Source: Eudorina sp. 2006-703-Eu-15 (Eukaryota > Chlorophyta > Chlorophyceae > Chlamydomonadales > Volvocaceae). From it: DNA of 64,000 nt. The notes under the pieces are model-generated. The model saw only the letters and a list, made by a program, of their open reading frames with translations, was not told the origin of the DNA and ran no database searches. The position numbers and the translations under genes are program-made. Positions 17,530-36,639 of this stretch are shown piece by piece. Within the stretch, counting starts at the first letter, position 1, and every line of letters starts with the position of its first letter. The DNA is taken from contig BDSI01000036.1 of assembly GCA_003117195.1 (NCBI GenBank), positions 457,960 to 521,959 on the forward strand, given 5' to 3'.

Positions 17530-17917
17530 TGTTGTGACCTGAGTCACAAGTCCAACTGCTGGGGGCAGTCAGAACTGCCGATTAAGGAGACCTGGCGTGC
17601 TTATGAGCACAGTGCGTCAACCAGTAGTGGTACGGCGTGGTGGACGAGCCCAACCGACGACCGTTACCCCGGTGACCCTTAATCGGAATCGAGATGCCGG
17701 AGGCTTGCGCTCCAACTATGCGATTTGACGCAATAGTTCCCGTTTGTAAATAGTTTATAAACTGGTGCCATTGTGGCGGTGTCATAGTGACGACCCAAAG
17801 AAGGCCAGTTGCGGCGCATTGTGCGACGGTTACCTGAAAACGGAGAGGATGCCAAATAGAATTGGGCATTAAGTTAAAGATCGTTGTTAATCATGCAAGC
17901 GAGGGCACGATACAACA
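17530..17917 (-). repeat. 5' LTR of the chromovirus
   Basis: 388 bp, the partner of the LTR at 12021, followed by the target duplication GTAAT and continuation of the array unit. Confidence 0.95.
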
Positions 17918-18052
17918 GTAATTAGTAATCGTTACAAGGTTTATTTGCCGTGTCACGGCTTGCATGTGCCTGTAGGATATATATAATACGTACATACAAA
18001 CATATATTAGTGAGAGTGTGTATATATATAGGGCTATATGTATATGGGTTTA

Positions 18053-18813
18053 ATTGCGTTTAATGTCGTACTTAGAGTGTGATATTTGGAGCGGGCTACC
18101 TCACGATGCAGAAGGTGTTGAACAGCGAGTTGAGTGGTTGCTGTCCAAACCTCTTCCCGAGGCTCAGATTGTGACGGCGATGAGGGAACGACTAATGAGC
18201 GGTTGGGAACATGTGCGCCTCGATGTCGAGCCAGACAATTACCCATCAGACGGGAAGCAGCCGGGGATCCATATGTCGAAGTACAAGCATTGGATGGGCC
18301 TGTCGTTTATGGGTGCGGCGGCCGTTATGTGGCAACCGCACGCTACAGTTTTTATCCCCCGTTCTGCACACCGGAAGCTAATGCAATTCAGGCTTTGTTG
18401 TTGGGCACTTGAGTCTAACAGGGCGCGGAGGGGTAGGCACCATGTCCCTAGAGGACAACGGGTCTGCCGTTGCTGCCGCTCTGAAGACCAGATTGAAGAT
18501 GAGAAGCATGTTCTACTCGACTGCCCGGCTTACGATGCAATACGCGCTGAGGAAGGGTTTCACCGCCCTAATACGATGAGGGAGGCGATTGCCTGGGATC
18601 CGGCTCGTTTGGCAAAGATGTTGGAGCGCATGTGGGCTCACCGTAATTCTATCGTGCCCTTTGGGCGCTAGTCTCGTCGACTCCTGTTAATGCGGTATTG
18701 CAAACCAGTGCTTTTGGGCGTTTTGTTTGCCCTTGGGCCTCCGGCTCGTATGGGTATGTGCAGGTATGGGGTTACGCACCCCCAACCATGTAACACACAC
18801 ACACACACACAAA
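18053..18813 (+). mobile_element. 5'-truncated LINE of a second family, CA-tailed
   Basis: About 760 bp inserted in array unit 2, bounded by the 11-bp duplication ATATGGGTTTA (18042-18052 and 18814-18824) and ending in TGTAA plus (CA)9. It carries the C-terminal end of an ORF2-type protein. It is unrelated in sequence to the CATT-tailed LINE. Confidence 0.88.
18054..18671 (+). pseudogene. C-terminal fragment of LINE ORF2 with zinc-finger-like motif
   Basis: About 205 codons open from the truncation point, with no proper start. The end contains RVCRCCRSEDQIEDEKHVLL followed by DCPAY, a Cys-x2-Cys ... His-x4-Cys pattern typical of the region behind the reverse transcriptase of non-LTR elements. 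The endonuclease and RT domains are gone. Confidence 0.8.
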
Positions 18814-19305
18814 ATATGGGTTTATATACAGGGCTGTATGTATATGTAGGGTTTAAATGTATATGCTGTTTACAAATATATACACATTTTATATTGTAAC
18901 CATCTATCATCAAAGCTTCCTACCAACAGGCATGCAGGTCGGCACCAGCCCATAGGTGAAGTTGCTGTAGGACAATGTTGATGATTAATATATTCCTGCC
19001 ATTCATAAAAAATGCACGGAACAGGATAACATGCATGCCTTATTATTGCACATTCAAGTAGTGAACAAGCCAGCCTAGCAGCACTATTTTTAACTTGCTT
19101 GTTACTATCTTGATGATGCTAATGTTCCTAGCCAGGATCCACCTGACTCAAGCACTCTTGCAAGCGGTATTGTGTATTTCCTTTCGTTCAGGTCCAGGTC
19201 AAGGTGGTCAATACCAATCCCTGATTTAGCAGGCCATCACACGCGAACCGTTCCGCTCACATGCTTTTACTTATCTACGCACTTGTCCTTGCATCATAGC
19301 TCATT

Positions 19306-19414
19306 TGGCTGCGGCAGGATTTGAACCTGCGCCCTTACGGAAAGGAGAGTTATGGACACCCGTATTACGGCCTCCTCCTTAATCCTGCGCCTTAGACCAC
19401 TCGGCCACGCAACC
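19306..19414 (-). tRNA. tRNA-Leu(AAG), array copy 2
   Basis: Same fold as the other copies, but the intron is 3 nt longer and one anticodon-stem pair (27-43) is lost, because the 3' strand reads TCCTT instead of TCCTG. It may be of reduced function. Confidence 0.8.
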
Positions 19415-19481
19415 CAGTCATCAAGTGCTCCGCATCTGGATCTCACACATCCACGATTGGCTCGCGCGGAGACCACCCACG

Positions 19482-19552
19482 TGCACCAGCCGAGAATCGA
19501 ACTCGGGTCTGGTCCGTGGCAAGGACCTATGCTACCACTATACCACTGGTGC
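19482..19552 (-). tRNA. tRNA-Gly(GCC), array copy 2
   Basis: 71 nt, acceptor GCACCAG with CTGGTGC, anticodon loop TTGCCAC, T arm CCGAG-TTCGATT-CTCGG. No intron and no defect seen. Confidence 0.95.
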
Positions 19553-21350
19553 ACACACTTTAGAAATGTGCTCTCGACCGGAACTACTTCTGCCTCCCGA
19601 TGCCCATGTCCTAGACCATAGACCACGGACCATGTCTCAACATGGGTCGGCATGGTACATGTGTGCTGCACATGATGAGAAGAATGCCATATGGAATGGA
19701 ACAGTGGTGGGATGGTGATGTATGACGAGGAACATAATATATATTTTACATACATTTACGTGTGCCCCGCATTTAATGCTCATAGATAGGTAGCTAGAGA
19801 GCATGGCAGGGCTACTTGGTCATGCATACGTGGGTGCATCGAGGTTGTGGACAGATATAATTATGAAACTATATTTATGTTATGATAGGATGATAATGAC
19901 GGATAGAGCGGATTTCCACACGTTTATGATTCCAGCCACCTTCCTGCCTACCTTCAACATTACTCGAGCCTGTACGAGTAATATTGTTCAAGATAGGCAG
20001 GAAGGTGGCTGGAATCATAAACGTGTGGAAATCCGCTCTATCCATCATTATCATCGTATCATACCAAACATATAATTTCATAGTTATGTATTATAAATAT
20101 GTATTATAATTGGTTCAATGATCTTTGAGTTTTCCAGATAAGTTTAGATAGATTAGATAATACAAGACACGACATCACCACACCATCTGCCTTGTAGACC
20201 TCCTCATGGCAGATGGCTGGCTGGCAGGCCGGTGCAGTTGGTAACCAGGTGCACCTCCTCCCACAGAAGCAAGCGCACGTTCCTGCTTGTAGGTGTACCC
20301 AACCCCACGCATCTCCATACATACCCAAGCGATAAGGTATATGTGTGACAACGATTTATGAAAACATTCTGCCTACCACACAGCAGCCCGGATTGCACCA
20401 TGTACATACAGTATCAAAAGTGAAGTTCATGATAATGAGTCATGCAAGGCTCCATTTGCAAGATTGCCATTGCTGCAGAGTCATTGTTGACAGAACATTG
20501 TCTACACATATATGGGCTATGGCAGTCATAAGATGTGGGGCACCAGACATCTTGGTATTAATATTGCAGACCATGGAATCAATTCATCTTGCTTGAGACA
20601 GGGCTCAAAGCAAGGTCTGCACCAAGCAAGGGATCCTATGACCACATAAGGCAGCTGTTGCTGCCATGCATGGCTGATGCATGCCTAATAAGATGTACAA
20701 GGAAATGGGCTGGATCGGACCAAGTTCATTTAATTAGTAATTAGTAATCGTTACAAGGTTCATTTGCCGTGTCACGGCTTGCATGTGCCTGTGGGATATA
20801 TATAATACGTACATACAAACATATATTAGTGAGAGTGTATATATATAGGGCTATATGTATATGGGTTTATATACAGGGCTGTATGTATATGTAGGGTTTA
20901 TATGTATATGCTGTTTACAAATATATACACATTTTATATTGTAACCATCTATCATCAAAGCTTCCTACCAACAGGCATGCAGGTCGGCACCAGCCCATAG
21001 GTGAAGTTGCTGTAGGACAATATTGATGATTAATATATTCCTGCCATTCATAAAAAATGCACGGAACAGGATAACATGCATGCCTTATTATTGCACATTC
21101 AAGTAGTGAACAAGCCAGCCTAGCAGCACTATTTTTAACTTGCTTGTTACTATCTTGATGATGCTAATGTTCCTAGCCAGGATCCACCTGACTCAAGCAC
21201 TCTTGCAAGCGGTATTGTGTATTTCCTTTCGTTCAGGTCCAGGTCAAGGTGGTCAATACCAATCCCTGATTTAGCAGGCCATCACACGCGAACCGTTCCG
21301 CTCACATGCTTTTACTTATCTACGCACTTGTCCTTGCACCATAGCTCATT

Positions 21351-21464
21351 TGGCTGCGGCAGGATTTGAAACTGCGCCCTTACGGACAGGAGAATTATGG
21401 ACACCCGTATTACGGCCTCCTTAAGTTTGGATTCCTGCGCCTTAGACCACTCGGCCACGCAACC
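21351..21464 (-). pseudogene. tRNA-Leu pseudogene, array copy 3
   Basis: An 8-nt insertion (around 21425-21433) disrupts the anticodon loop, and a C-to-A change breaks the T stem (TTGAAACTGC instead of TTGAACCTGC). The acceptor and D arms are still recognisable. Confidence 0.85.
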
Positions 21465-21531
21465 CAGTCATCAAGTGCTCCGCAACTGGATCTCACACAT
21501 CCACGATTGGCTCGCGTGGAGACCACCCCCG

Positions 21532-21602
21532 TGCACCAGCCGAGAATCGAACTCGGGACTGGTCCGTGGCAAGGACCTATGCTACCACTATACCACTGGT
21601 GC
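21532..21602 (-). tRNA. tRNA-Gly(GCC), array copy 3
   Basis: 71 nt with all stems intact; one variable-loop substitution. A LINE lies about 110 bp upstream of it. Confidence 0.93.
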
Positions 21603-21710
21603 ACACACATTAGGAATGTGCTCTCGACCGGAACTAGTGCTGCCTCCCGATGCCCATGTCCTAGACCATAGACCACGGACCATGTCTCAACATGGGTCGG
21701 CATGGTACAT

Positions 21711-25220
<3,510 letters not shown>

Positions 25221-26822
25221 TTACGTGTGCCCCGCATTTAATGCTCATAGATAGGTAGCTAGAGAGCATGGCAGGGCTACTTGGTCATGCATACGTGGGT
25301 GTATCGAGGTTGTGGACAGATATAATTATGAAACTATATTTATGTTATGATACGATGATAATGACGGATAGAGCGGATTTCCACACGTTTATGATTCCAG
25401 CCACCTTCCTGCCTACCTTCAACATTACTCGAGCCTGTACGAGTAATAATGTTCAAGATAGGCAGGAAGGTGGCTGGAATCATAAACGTGTGGAAATCCG
25501 CTCTATCCATCATTATCATCGTATCATACCAAAAATATAATTTCATAGTTATGTATTATAAATATGTATTATAATTGGTTCAATGATCTTTGAGTTTTCC
25601 AGATACGTGTAGATAGATTAGATAATACAAGACACGACATCACCACACCATCTGCCTTGTAGACCTCCTCATGGCAGATGGCTGGCTGGCAGGCCGGTGC
25701 AGTTGGTAACCAGGTGCACCTCCTCCCACAGAAGCAAGCGCACGTTCCTGCTTGTAGGTGTACCCAACCCCACGCATCTCCATACATACCCAAGCGATAA
25801 GGTATATGTGTGACAACGATTTATGAAAACATTCTGCCTACCACACAGCAGCCCGGATTGCACCATGTACATACAGTATCAAAAGTGAAGTTCATGATAA
25901 TGAGTCATGCAAGGCTCCATTTGCAAGATTGCCATTGCTGCAGAGTCATTGTTGACAGAACATTGTCTACACATATATGGGCTATGGCAGTCATAAGATG
26001 TGGGGCACCAGACATCTTGGTATTAATATTGCAGACCATGGAATCAATTCATCTTGCTTGAGACAGGGCTCAAAGCAAGGTCTGCACCAAGCAAGGGATC
26101 CTATGACCACATAAGGCAGCTGTTGCTGCCATGCATGGCTGATGCATGCCTAATAAGATGTACAAGGAAATGGGCTGGATCGGACCAAGTTCATTTAATT
26201 AGTAATTAGTAATCGTTACAAGGTTCATTTGCCGTGTCACGGCTTGCATGTGCCTGTAGGATATATATATATAATACGTACATACAAACATATATTAGTG
26301 AGAGTGTATATATATATATAGGGCTATATGTATATGGGTTTATATACAGGGCTGTATGTATATGTAGGGTTTAAATGTATATGCTGTTTACAAATATATA
26401 CACATTTTATATTGTAACCATCTATCATCAAAGCTTCCTACCAACAGGCATGCAGGTCGGCACCAGCCCATAGGTGAAGTTGCTGTAGGACAATGTTGAT
26501 GATTAATATATTCCTGCCATTCATAAAAAATGCACGGAACAGGATAACATGCATGCCTTATTATTGCACATTCAAGTAGTGAACAAGCCAGCCTAGCAGC
26601 ACTATTTTAACTTGCTTGTTACTATCTTGATGATGCTAATGTTCCTAGCCAGGATCCACCTGACTCAAGCACTCTTGCAAGCGGTATTGTGTATTTCCTT
26701 TCGTTCAGGTCCAGGTCAAGGTGGTCAATACCAATCCCTGATTTAGCAGGCCATCACACGCGAACCGTTCCGCTCACATGCTTTTACTTATCTACGCACT
26801 TGTCCTTGCACCATAGCTCATT

Positions 26823-26928
26823 TGGCTGCGGCAGGATTTGAACCTGCGCCCTTACGGACAGGAGAATTATGGACACCCGTATTACGGCCTCCTTAATCCT
26901 GCGCCTTAGACCACTCGGCCACGCAACC
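26823..26928 (-). tRNA. tRNA-Leu(AAG), array copy 4
   Basis: Consensus copy: 80-nt mature class II tRNA plus the 26-nt intron after position 37; all stems pair. Confidence 0.95.
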
Positions 26929-26995
26929 CAGTCATCAAGTGCTCCGCAACTGGATCTCACACATCCACGATTGGCTCGCGTGGAGACCACCCCCG

Positions 26996-27066
26996 TGCAC
27001 CAGCCGAGAATCGAACTCGGGTCTGGTCCGTGGCAAGGACCTATGCTACCACGATACCACTGGTGC
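26996..27066 (-). tRNA. tRNA-Gly(GCC), array copy 4
   Basis: 71 nt, intact stems, one D-loop substitution. Confidence 0.93.
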
Positions 27067-27174
27067 ACACACATTAGGAATGTGCTCTCGACCGGAACTA
27101 GTGCTGCCTCCCGATGCCCATGTCCTAGACCATAGACCACGGACCATGTCTCAACATGGGTCGGCATGGTACAT

Positions 27175-30712
<3,538 letters not shown>

Positions 30713-32314
30713 TTACGTGTGCCCCGCATTTAATGCTCATAGATAGGTAGCTAGAGAGCATGGCAGGGCTACTTGGTCATGCATACGTGGGTGTATCGAG
30801 GTTGTGGACAGATATAATTATGAAACTATATTTATGTTATGATACGATGATAATGACGGATAGAGCGGATTTCCACACGTTTATGATTCCAGCCACCTTC
30901 CTGCCTACCTTCAACATTACTCGAGCCTGTACGAGTAATAATGTTCAAGATAGGCAGGAAGGTGGCTGGAATCATAAACGTGTGGAAATCCGCTCTATCC
31001 ATCATTATCATCGTATCATACCAAAAATATAATTTCATAGTTATGTATTATAAATATGTATTATAATTGGTTCAATGATCTTTGAGTTTTCCAGATACGT
31101 GTAGATAGATTAGATAATACAAGACACGACATCACCACACCATCTGCCTTGTAGACCTCCTCATGGCAGATGGCTGGCTGGCAGGCCGGTGCAGTTGGTA
31201 ACCAGGTGCACCTCCTCCCACAGAAGCAAGCGCACGTTCCTGCTTGTAGGTGTACCCAACCCCACGCATCTCCATACATACCCAAGCGATAAGGTATATG
31301 TGTGACAACGATTTATGAAAACATTCTGCCTACCACACAGCAGCCCGGATTGCACCATGTACATACAGTATCAAAAGTGAAGTTCATGATAATGAGTCAT
31401 GCAAGGCTCCATTTGCAAGATTGCCATTGCTGCAGAGTCATTGTTGACAGAACATTGTCTACACATATATGGGCTATGGCAGTCATAAGATGTGGGGCAC
31501 CAGACATCTTGGTATTAATATTGCAGACCATGGAATCAATTCATCTTACTTGAGACAGGGCTCAAAGCAAGGTCTGCACCAAGCAAGGGATCCTATGACC
31601 ACATAAGGCAGCTGTTGCTGCCATGCATGGCTGATGCATGCCTAATAAGATGTACAAGGAAATGGGCTGGATCGGACCAAGTTCATTTAATTAGTAATTA
31701 GTAATCGTTACAAGGTTCATTTGCCGTGTCACGGCTTGCATGTGCCTGTAGGATATATATATATAATACGTACATACAAACATATATTAGTGAGAGTGTA
31801 TATATATATATAGGGCTATATGTATATGGGTTTATATACAGGGCTGTATGTATATGTAGGGTTTAAATGTATATGCTGTTTACAAATATATACACATTTT
31901 ATATTGTAACCATCTATCATCAAAGCTTCCTACCAACAGGCATGCAGGTCGGCACCAGCCCATAGGTGAAGTTGCTGTAGGACAATGTTGATGATTAATA
32001 TATTCCTGCCATTCATAAAAAATGCACGGAACAGGATAACATGCATGCCTTATTATTGCACATTCAAGTAGTGAACAAGCCAGCCTAGCAGCACTATTTT
32101 AACTTGCTTGTTACTATCTTGATGATGCTAATGTTCCTAGCCAGGATCCACCTGACTCAAGCACTCTTGCAAGCGGTATTGTGTATTTCCTTTCGTTCAG
32201 GTCCAGGTCAAGGTGGTCAATACCAATCCCTGATTTAGCAGGCCATCACACGCGAACCGTTCCGCTCACATGCTTTTACTTATCTACGCACTTGTCCTTG
32301 CAGCATAGCTCATT

Positions 32315-32420
32315 TGGCTGCGGCAGGATTTGAACCTGCGCCCTTACGGACAGGAGAATTATGGACACCCGTATTACGGCCTCCTTAATCCTGCGCCTTA
32401 GACCACTCGGCCACGCAACC
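32315..32420 (-). tRNA. tRNA-Leu(AAG), array copy 5
   Basis: Consensus copy with intron; no defect seen. Confidence 0.95.
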
Positions 32421-32487
32421 CAGTCATCAAGTGCTCCGCAACTGGATCTCACACATCCACGATTGGCTCGCGTGGAGACCACCCCCG

Positions 32488-32558
32488 TGCACCAGCCGAG
32501 AATCGAACTCTGGTCTGGTCCGTGGCAAGGACCTATGCTACCACTATACCACTGGTGC
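32488..32558 (-). tRNA. tRNA-Gly(GCC) variant, array copy 5
   Basis: 71 nt with one T-stem mismatch (CAGAG opposite CTCGG instead of CCGAG). It may be of reduced function. Confidence 0.85.
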
Positions 32559-34056
32559 ACACACTTTAGGAATGTGCTCTCGACCGGAACTAGTGCTGCC
32601 TCCCGATGCCCATGTCCTAGACCATAGACCACGGACCATGTCTCAACATGGGTCGGCATGGTACATGTGTGCTGCACATGATGAGAAGAATGCCATATGG
32701 AATGGAACAGTGGTGGGATGGTGATGTATGACGAGGAACATATATATATTTTTACATACATTTACGTGTGCCCCGCATTTAATGCTCATAGATAGGTAGC
32801 TAGAGAGCATGGCAGGGCTACTTGGTCATGCATACGTGGGTGCATCGAGGTTGTGGACAGATATAATTATGAAACTATATTTATGTTATGATACGATGAT
32901 AATGACGGATAGAGCGGATTTCCACACGTTTATGATTCCAGCCACCTTCCTGCCTACCTTCAACATTACTCGAGCCTGTACGAGTAATAATGTTCAAGAT
33001 AGGCAGGAAGGTGGCTGGAATCATAAACGTGTGGAAATCCGCTCTATCCATCATTATCATCGTATCATACCAAAAATATAATTTCATAGTTATGTATTAT
33101 AAATATGTATTATAATTGGTTCAATGATCTTTGAGTTTTCCAGATACGTGTAGATAGATTAGATAATACAAGACACGACATCACCACACCATCTGCCTTG
33201 TAGACCTCCTCATGGCAGATGGCTGGCTGGCAGGCCGGTGCAGTTGGTAACCAGGTGCACCTCCTCCCACAGAAGCAAGCGCACGTTCCTGCTTGTAGGT
33301 GTACCCAACCCCACGCATCTCCATACATACCAAGCGATAAGGTATATGTGTGACAACGATTTATGAAAACATTCTGCCTACCACACAGCAGCCCGGATTG
33401 CACCATGTACATACAGTATCAAAAGTGAAGTTCATGATAATGAGTCATGCAAGGCTCCATTTGCAAGATTGCCATTGCTGCAGAGTCATTGTTGACAGAA
33501 CATTGTCTACACATATATGGGCTATGGCAGTCATAAGATGTGGGGCACCAGACATCTTGGTATTAATATTGCAGACCATGGAATCAATTCATCTTACTTG
33601 AGACAGGGCTCAAAGCAAGGTCTGCACCAAGCAAGGGATCCTATGACCACATAAGGCAGCTGTTGCTGCCATGCATGGCTGATGCATGCCTAATAAGATG
33701 TACAAGGAAATGGGCTGGATCGGACCAAGTTCATTTAATTAGTAATTAGTAATCGTTACAAGGTTCATTTGCCGTGTCACGGCTTGCATGTGCCTGTAGG
33801 ATATATATAATACGTACATACAAACATATATTAGTGAGAGTGTATATATATAGGGCTATATGTATATGGGTTTATATACAGGGCTGTATGTATATGTAGG
33901 GTTTAAATGTATATGCTGTTTACAAATATATACACATTTTATATTGTAACCATCTATCATCAAAGCTTCCTACCAACAGGCATGCAGGTCGGCACCAGCC
34001 CATAGGTGAAGTTGCTGTAGGACAATGTTGATGATTAATATATTCCTGCCATTCAT

Positions 34057-34062
34057 AAAAAA
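34057..34062 (-). terminator. First T-run (T6) downstream of the tRNA pair, candidate Pol III terminator
   Basis: On the minus strand TTTTTT lies about 292 nt after the 3' end of the tRNA-Leu at 34355. No run of four or more T occurs between tRNA-Gly and tRNA-Leu or in the nearer trailer. The same run recurs in every unit, for example at 36098-36103. Confidence 0.4.
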
Positions 34063-34354
34063 TGCACGGAACAGGATAACATGCATGCCTTATTATTGCA
34101 CATTCAAGTAGTGAACAAGCCAGCCTAGCAGCACTATTTTAACTTGCTTGTTACTATCTTGATGATGCTAATGTTCCTAGCCAGGATCCACCTGACTCAA
34201 GCACTCTTGCAAGCGGTATTGTGTATTTCCTTTCGTTCAGGTCCAGGTCAAGGTGGTCAATACCAATCCCTGATTTAGCAGGCCATCACACGCGAACCGT
34301 TCCGCTCACATGCTTTTACTTATCTACGCACTTGTCCTTGCAGCATAGCTCATT

Positions 34355-34460
34355 TGGCTGCGGCAGGATTTGAACCTGCGCCCTTACGGACAGGAGAATT
34401 ATGGACACCCGTATTACGGCCTCCTTAATCCTGCGCCTTAGACCACTCGGCCACGCAACC
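34355..34460 (-). tRNA. tRNA-Leu(AAG), array copy 6 (reference copy)
   Basis: From the minus strand: acceptor GGTTGCG/CGCAGCC with A73; D arm GCC...GGC; anticodon stem CAGGA/TCCTG around loop TTAAGGC (anticodon AAG); intron of 26 nt starting AGGCCGTAATACGGG; variable arm TCCGTAAGGGC; T arm GCAGG-TTCAAAT-CCTGC. Lies 67 nt downstream of tRNA-Gly on the same strand. Confidence 0.97.
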
Positions 34461-34527
34461 CAGTCATCAAGTGCTCCGCAACTGGATCTCACACATCCAC
34501 GATTGGCTCGCGTGGAGACCACCCCCG

Positions 34528-34598
34528 TGCACCAGCCGAGAATCGAACTCGGGTCTGGTCCGTGGCAAGGACCTATGCTACCACTATACCACTGGTGC
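34528..34598 (-). tRNA. tRNA-Gly(GCC), array copy 6 (reference copy)
   Basis: 71 nt: acceptor GCACCAG/CTGGTGC with A73, D arm with TAGTGGTAGC, anticodon loop TTGCCAC, T arm CCGAG-TTCGATT-CTCGG. No intron. Confidence 0.97.
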
Positions 34599-36395
34599 AC
34601 ACACTTTAGGAATGTGCTCTCGACCGGAACTAGTGCTGCCTCCCGATGCCCATGTCCTAGACCATAGACCACGGACCATGTCTCAACATGGGTCGGCATG
34701 GTACATGTGTGCTGCACATGATGAGAAGAATGCCATATGGAATGGAACAGTGGTGGGATGGTGATGTATGACGAGGAACATATATATATTTTTACATACA
34801 TTTACGTGTGCCCCGCATTTAATGCTCATAGATAGGTAGCTAGAGAGCATGGCAGGGCTACTTGGTCATGCATACGTGGGTGCATCGAGGTTGTGGACAG
34901 ATATAATTATGAAACTATATTTATGTTATGATACGATGATAATGACGGATAGAGCGGATTTCCACACGTTTATGATTCCAGCCACCTTCCTGCCTACCTT
35001 CAACATTACTCGAGCCTGTACGAGTAATAATGTTCAAGATAGGCAGGAAGGTGGCTGGAATCATAAACGTGTGGAAATCCGCTCTATCCATCATTATCAT
35101 CGTATCATACCAAAAATATAATTTCATAGTTATGTATTATAAATATGTATTATAATTGGTTCAATGATCTTTGAGTTTTCCAGATACGTGTAGATAGATT
35201 AGATAATACAAGACACGACATCACCACACCATCTGCCTTGTAGACCTCCTCATGGCAGATGGCTGGCTGGCAGGCCGGTGCAGTTGGTAACCAGGTGCAC
35301 CTCCTCCCACAGAAGCAAGCGCACGTTCCTGCTTGTAGGTGTACCCAACCCCACGCATCTCCATACATATCCAAGCGATAAGGTATATGTGTGACAACGA
35401 TTTATGAAAACATTCTGCCTACCACACAGCAGCCCGGATTGCACCATGTACATACAGTATCAAAAGTGAAGTTCATGATAATGAGTCATGCAAGGCTCCA
35501 TTTGCAAGATTGCCATTGCTGCAGAGTCATTGTTGACAGAACATTGTCTACACTTATATGGGCTATGGCAGTCATAAGATGTGGGGCACCAGACATCTTG
35601 GTATTAATATTGCAGACCATGGAATCAATTCATCTTACTTGAGACAGGGCTCAAAGCAAGGTCTGCACCAAGCAAGGGATCCTATGACCACATAAGGCAG
35701 CTGTTGCTGCCATGCATGGCTGATGCATGCCTAATAAGATGTACAAGGAAATGGGCTGGATCGGACCAAGTTCATTTAATTAGTAATTAGTAATCGTTAC
35801 AAGGTTCATTTGCCGTGTCACGGCTTGCATGTGCCTGTAGGATATATATAATACGTACATACAAACATATATTAGTGAGAGTGTATATATATAGGGCTAT
35901 ATGTATATGGGTTTATATACAGGGCTGTATGTATATGTAGGGTTTAAATGTATATGCTGTTTACAAATATATACACATTTTATATTGTAACCATCTATCA
36001 TCAAAGCTTCCTACCAACAGGCATGCAGGTCGGCACCAGCCCATAGGTGAAGTTGCTGTAGGACAATGTTGATGATTAATATATTCCTGCCATTCATAAA
36101 AAATGCACGGAACAGGATAACATGCATGCCTTATTATTGCACATTCAAGTAGTGAACAAGCCAGCCTAGCAGCACTATTTTAACTTGCTTGTTACTATCT
36201 TGATGATGCTAATGTTCCTAGCCAGGATCCACCTGACTCAAGCACTCTTGCAAGCGGTATTGTGTATTTCCTTTCGTTCAGGTCCAGGTCAAGGTGGTCA
36301 ATACCAATCCCTGATTTAGCAGGCCATCACACGCGAACCGTTCCGCTCACATGCTTTTACTTATCTACGCACTTGTCCTTGCAGCATAGCTCATT

Positions 36396-36501
36396 TGGCT
36401 GCGGCAGGATTTGAACCTGCGCCCTTACGGACAGGAGAATTATGGACACCCGTATTACGGCCTCCTTAATCCTGCGCCTTAGACCACTCGGCCACGCAAC
36501 C
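36396..36501 (-). tRNA. tRNA-Leu(AAG), array copy 7
   Basis: Consensus copy with intron. Confidence 0.96.
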
Positions 36502-36568
36502 CAGTCATCAAGTGCTCCGCAACTGGATCTCACACATCCACGATTGGCTCGCGTGGAGACCACCCCCG

Positions 36569-36639
36569 TGCACCAGCCGAGAATCGAACTCGGGTCTGGT
36601 CCGTGGCAAGGACCTATGCTACCACTATACCACTGGTGC
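36569..36639 (-). tRNA. tRNA-Gly(GCC), array copy 7
   Basis: Consensus copy. Confidence 0.96.

Larger units (their letters stand above)
12021..17917 (-). mobile_element. Ty3/gypsy chromovirus LTR retrotransposon, defective
   Basis: 5,897 bp, oriented on the minus strand, inserted in array unit 2. Its 388-bp LTRs begin TGTTGTG and end ACAACA, with a 5-bp target duplication GTAAT at 12016-12020 and 17918-17922. Uninterrupted units show the empty site. Element order is 5' LTR, primer site, gag, middle ORF, RT-RNase H, integrase core, chromodomain, polypurine tract, 3' LTR. The protease and the integrase zinc finger are missing, and in-frame stops separate the ORFs, so it is probably non-autonomous. 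The LTRs differ at only about three positions, suggesting a recent insertion. Confidence 0.95.

Noticed and set aside
19294..19755. Minus-strand 150-160-codon ORF over the tRNA pair in each unit
   Set aside because: It is the tRNA-Gly and tRNA-Leu genes and their spacer read as protein.
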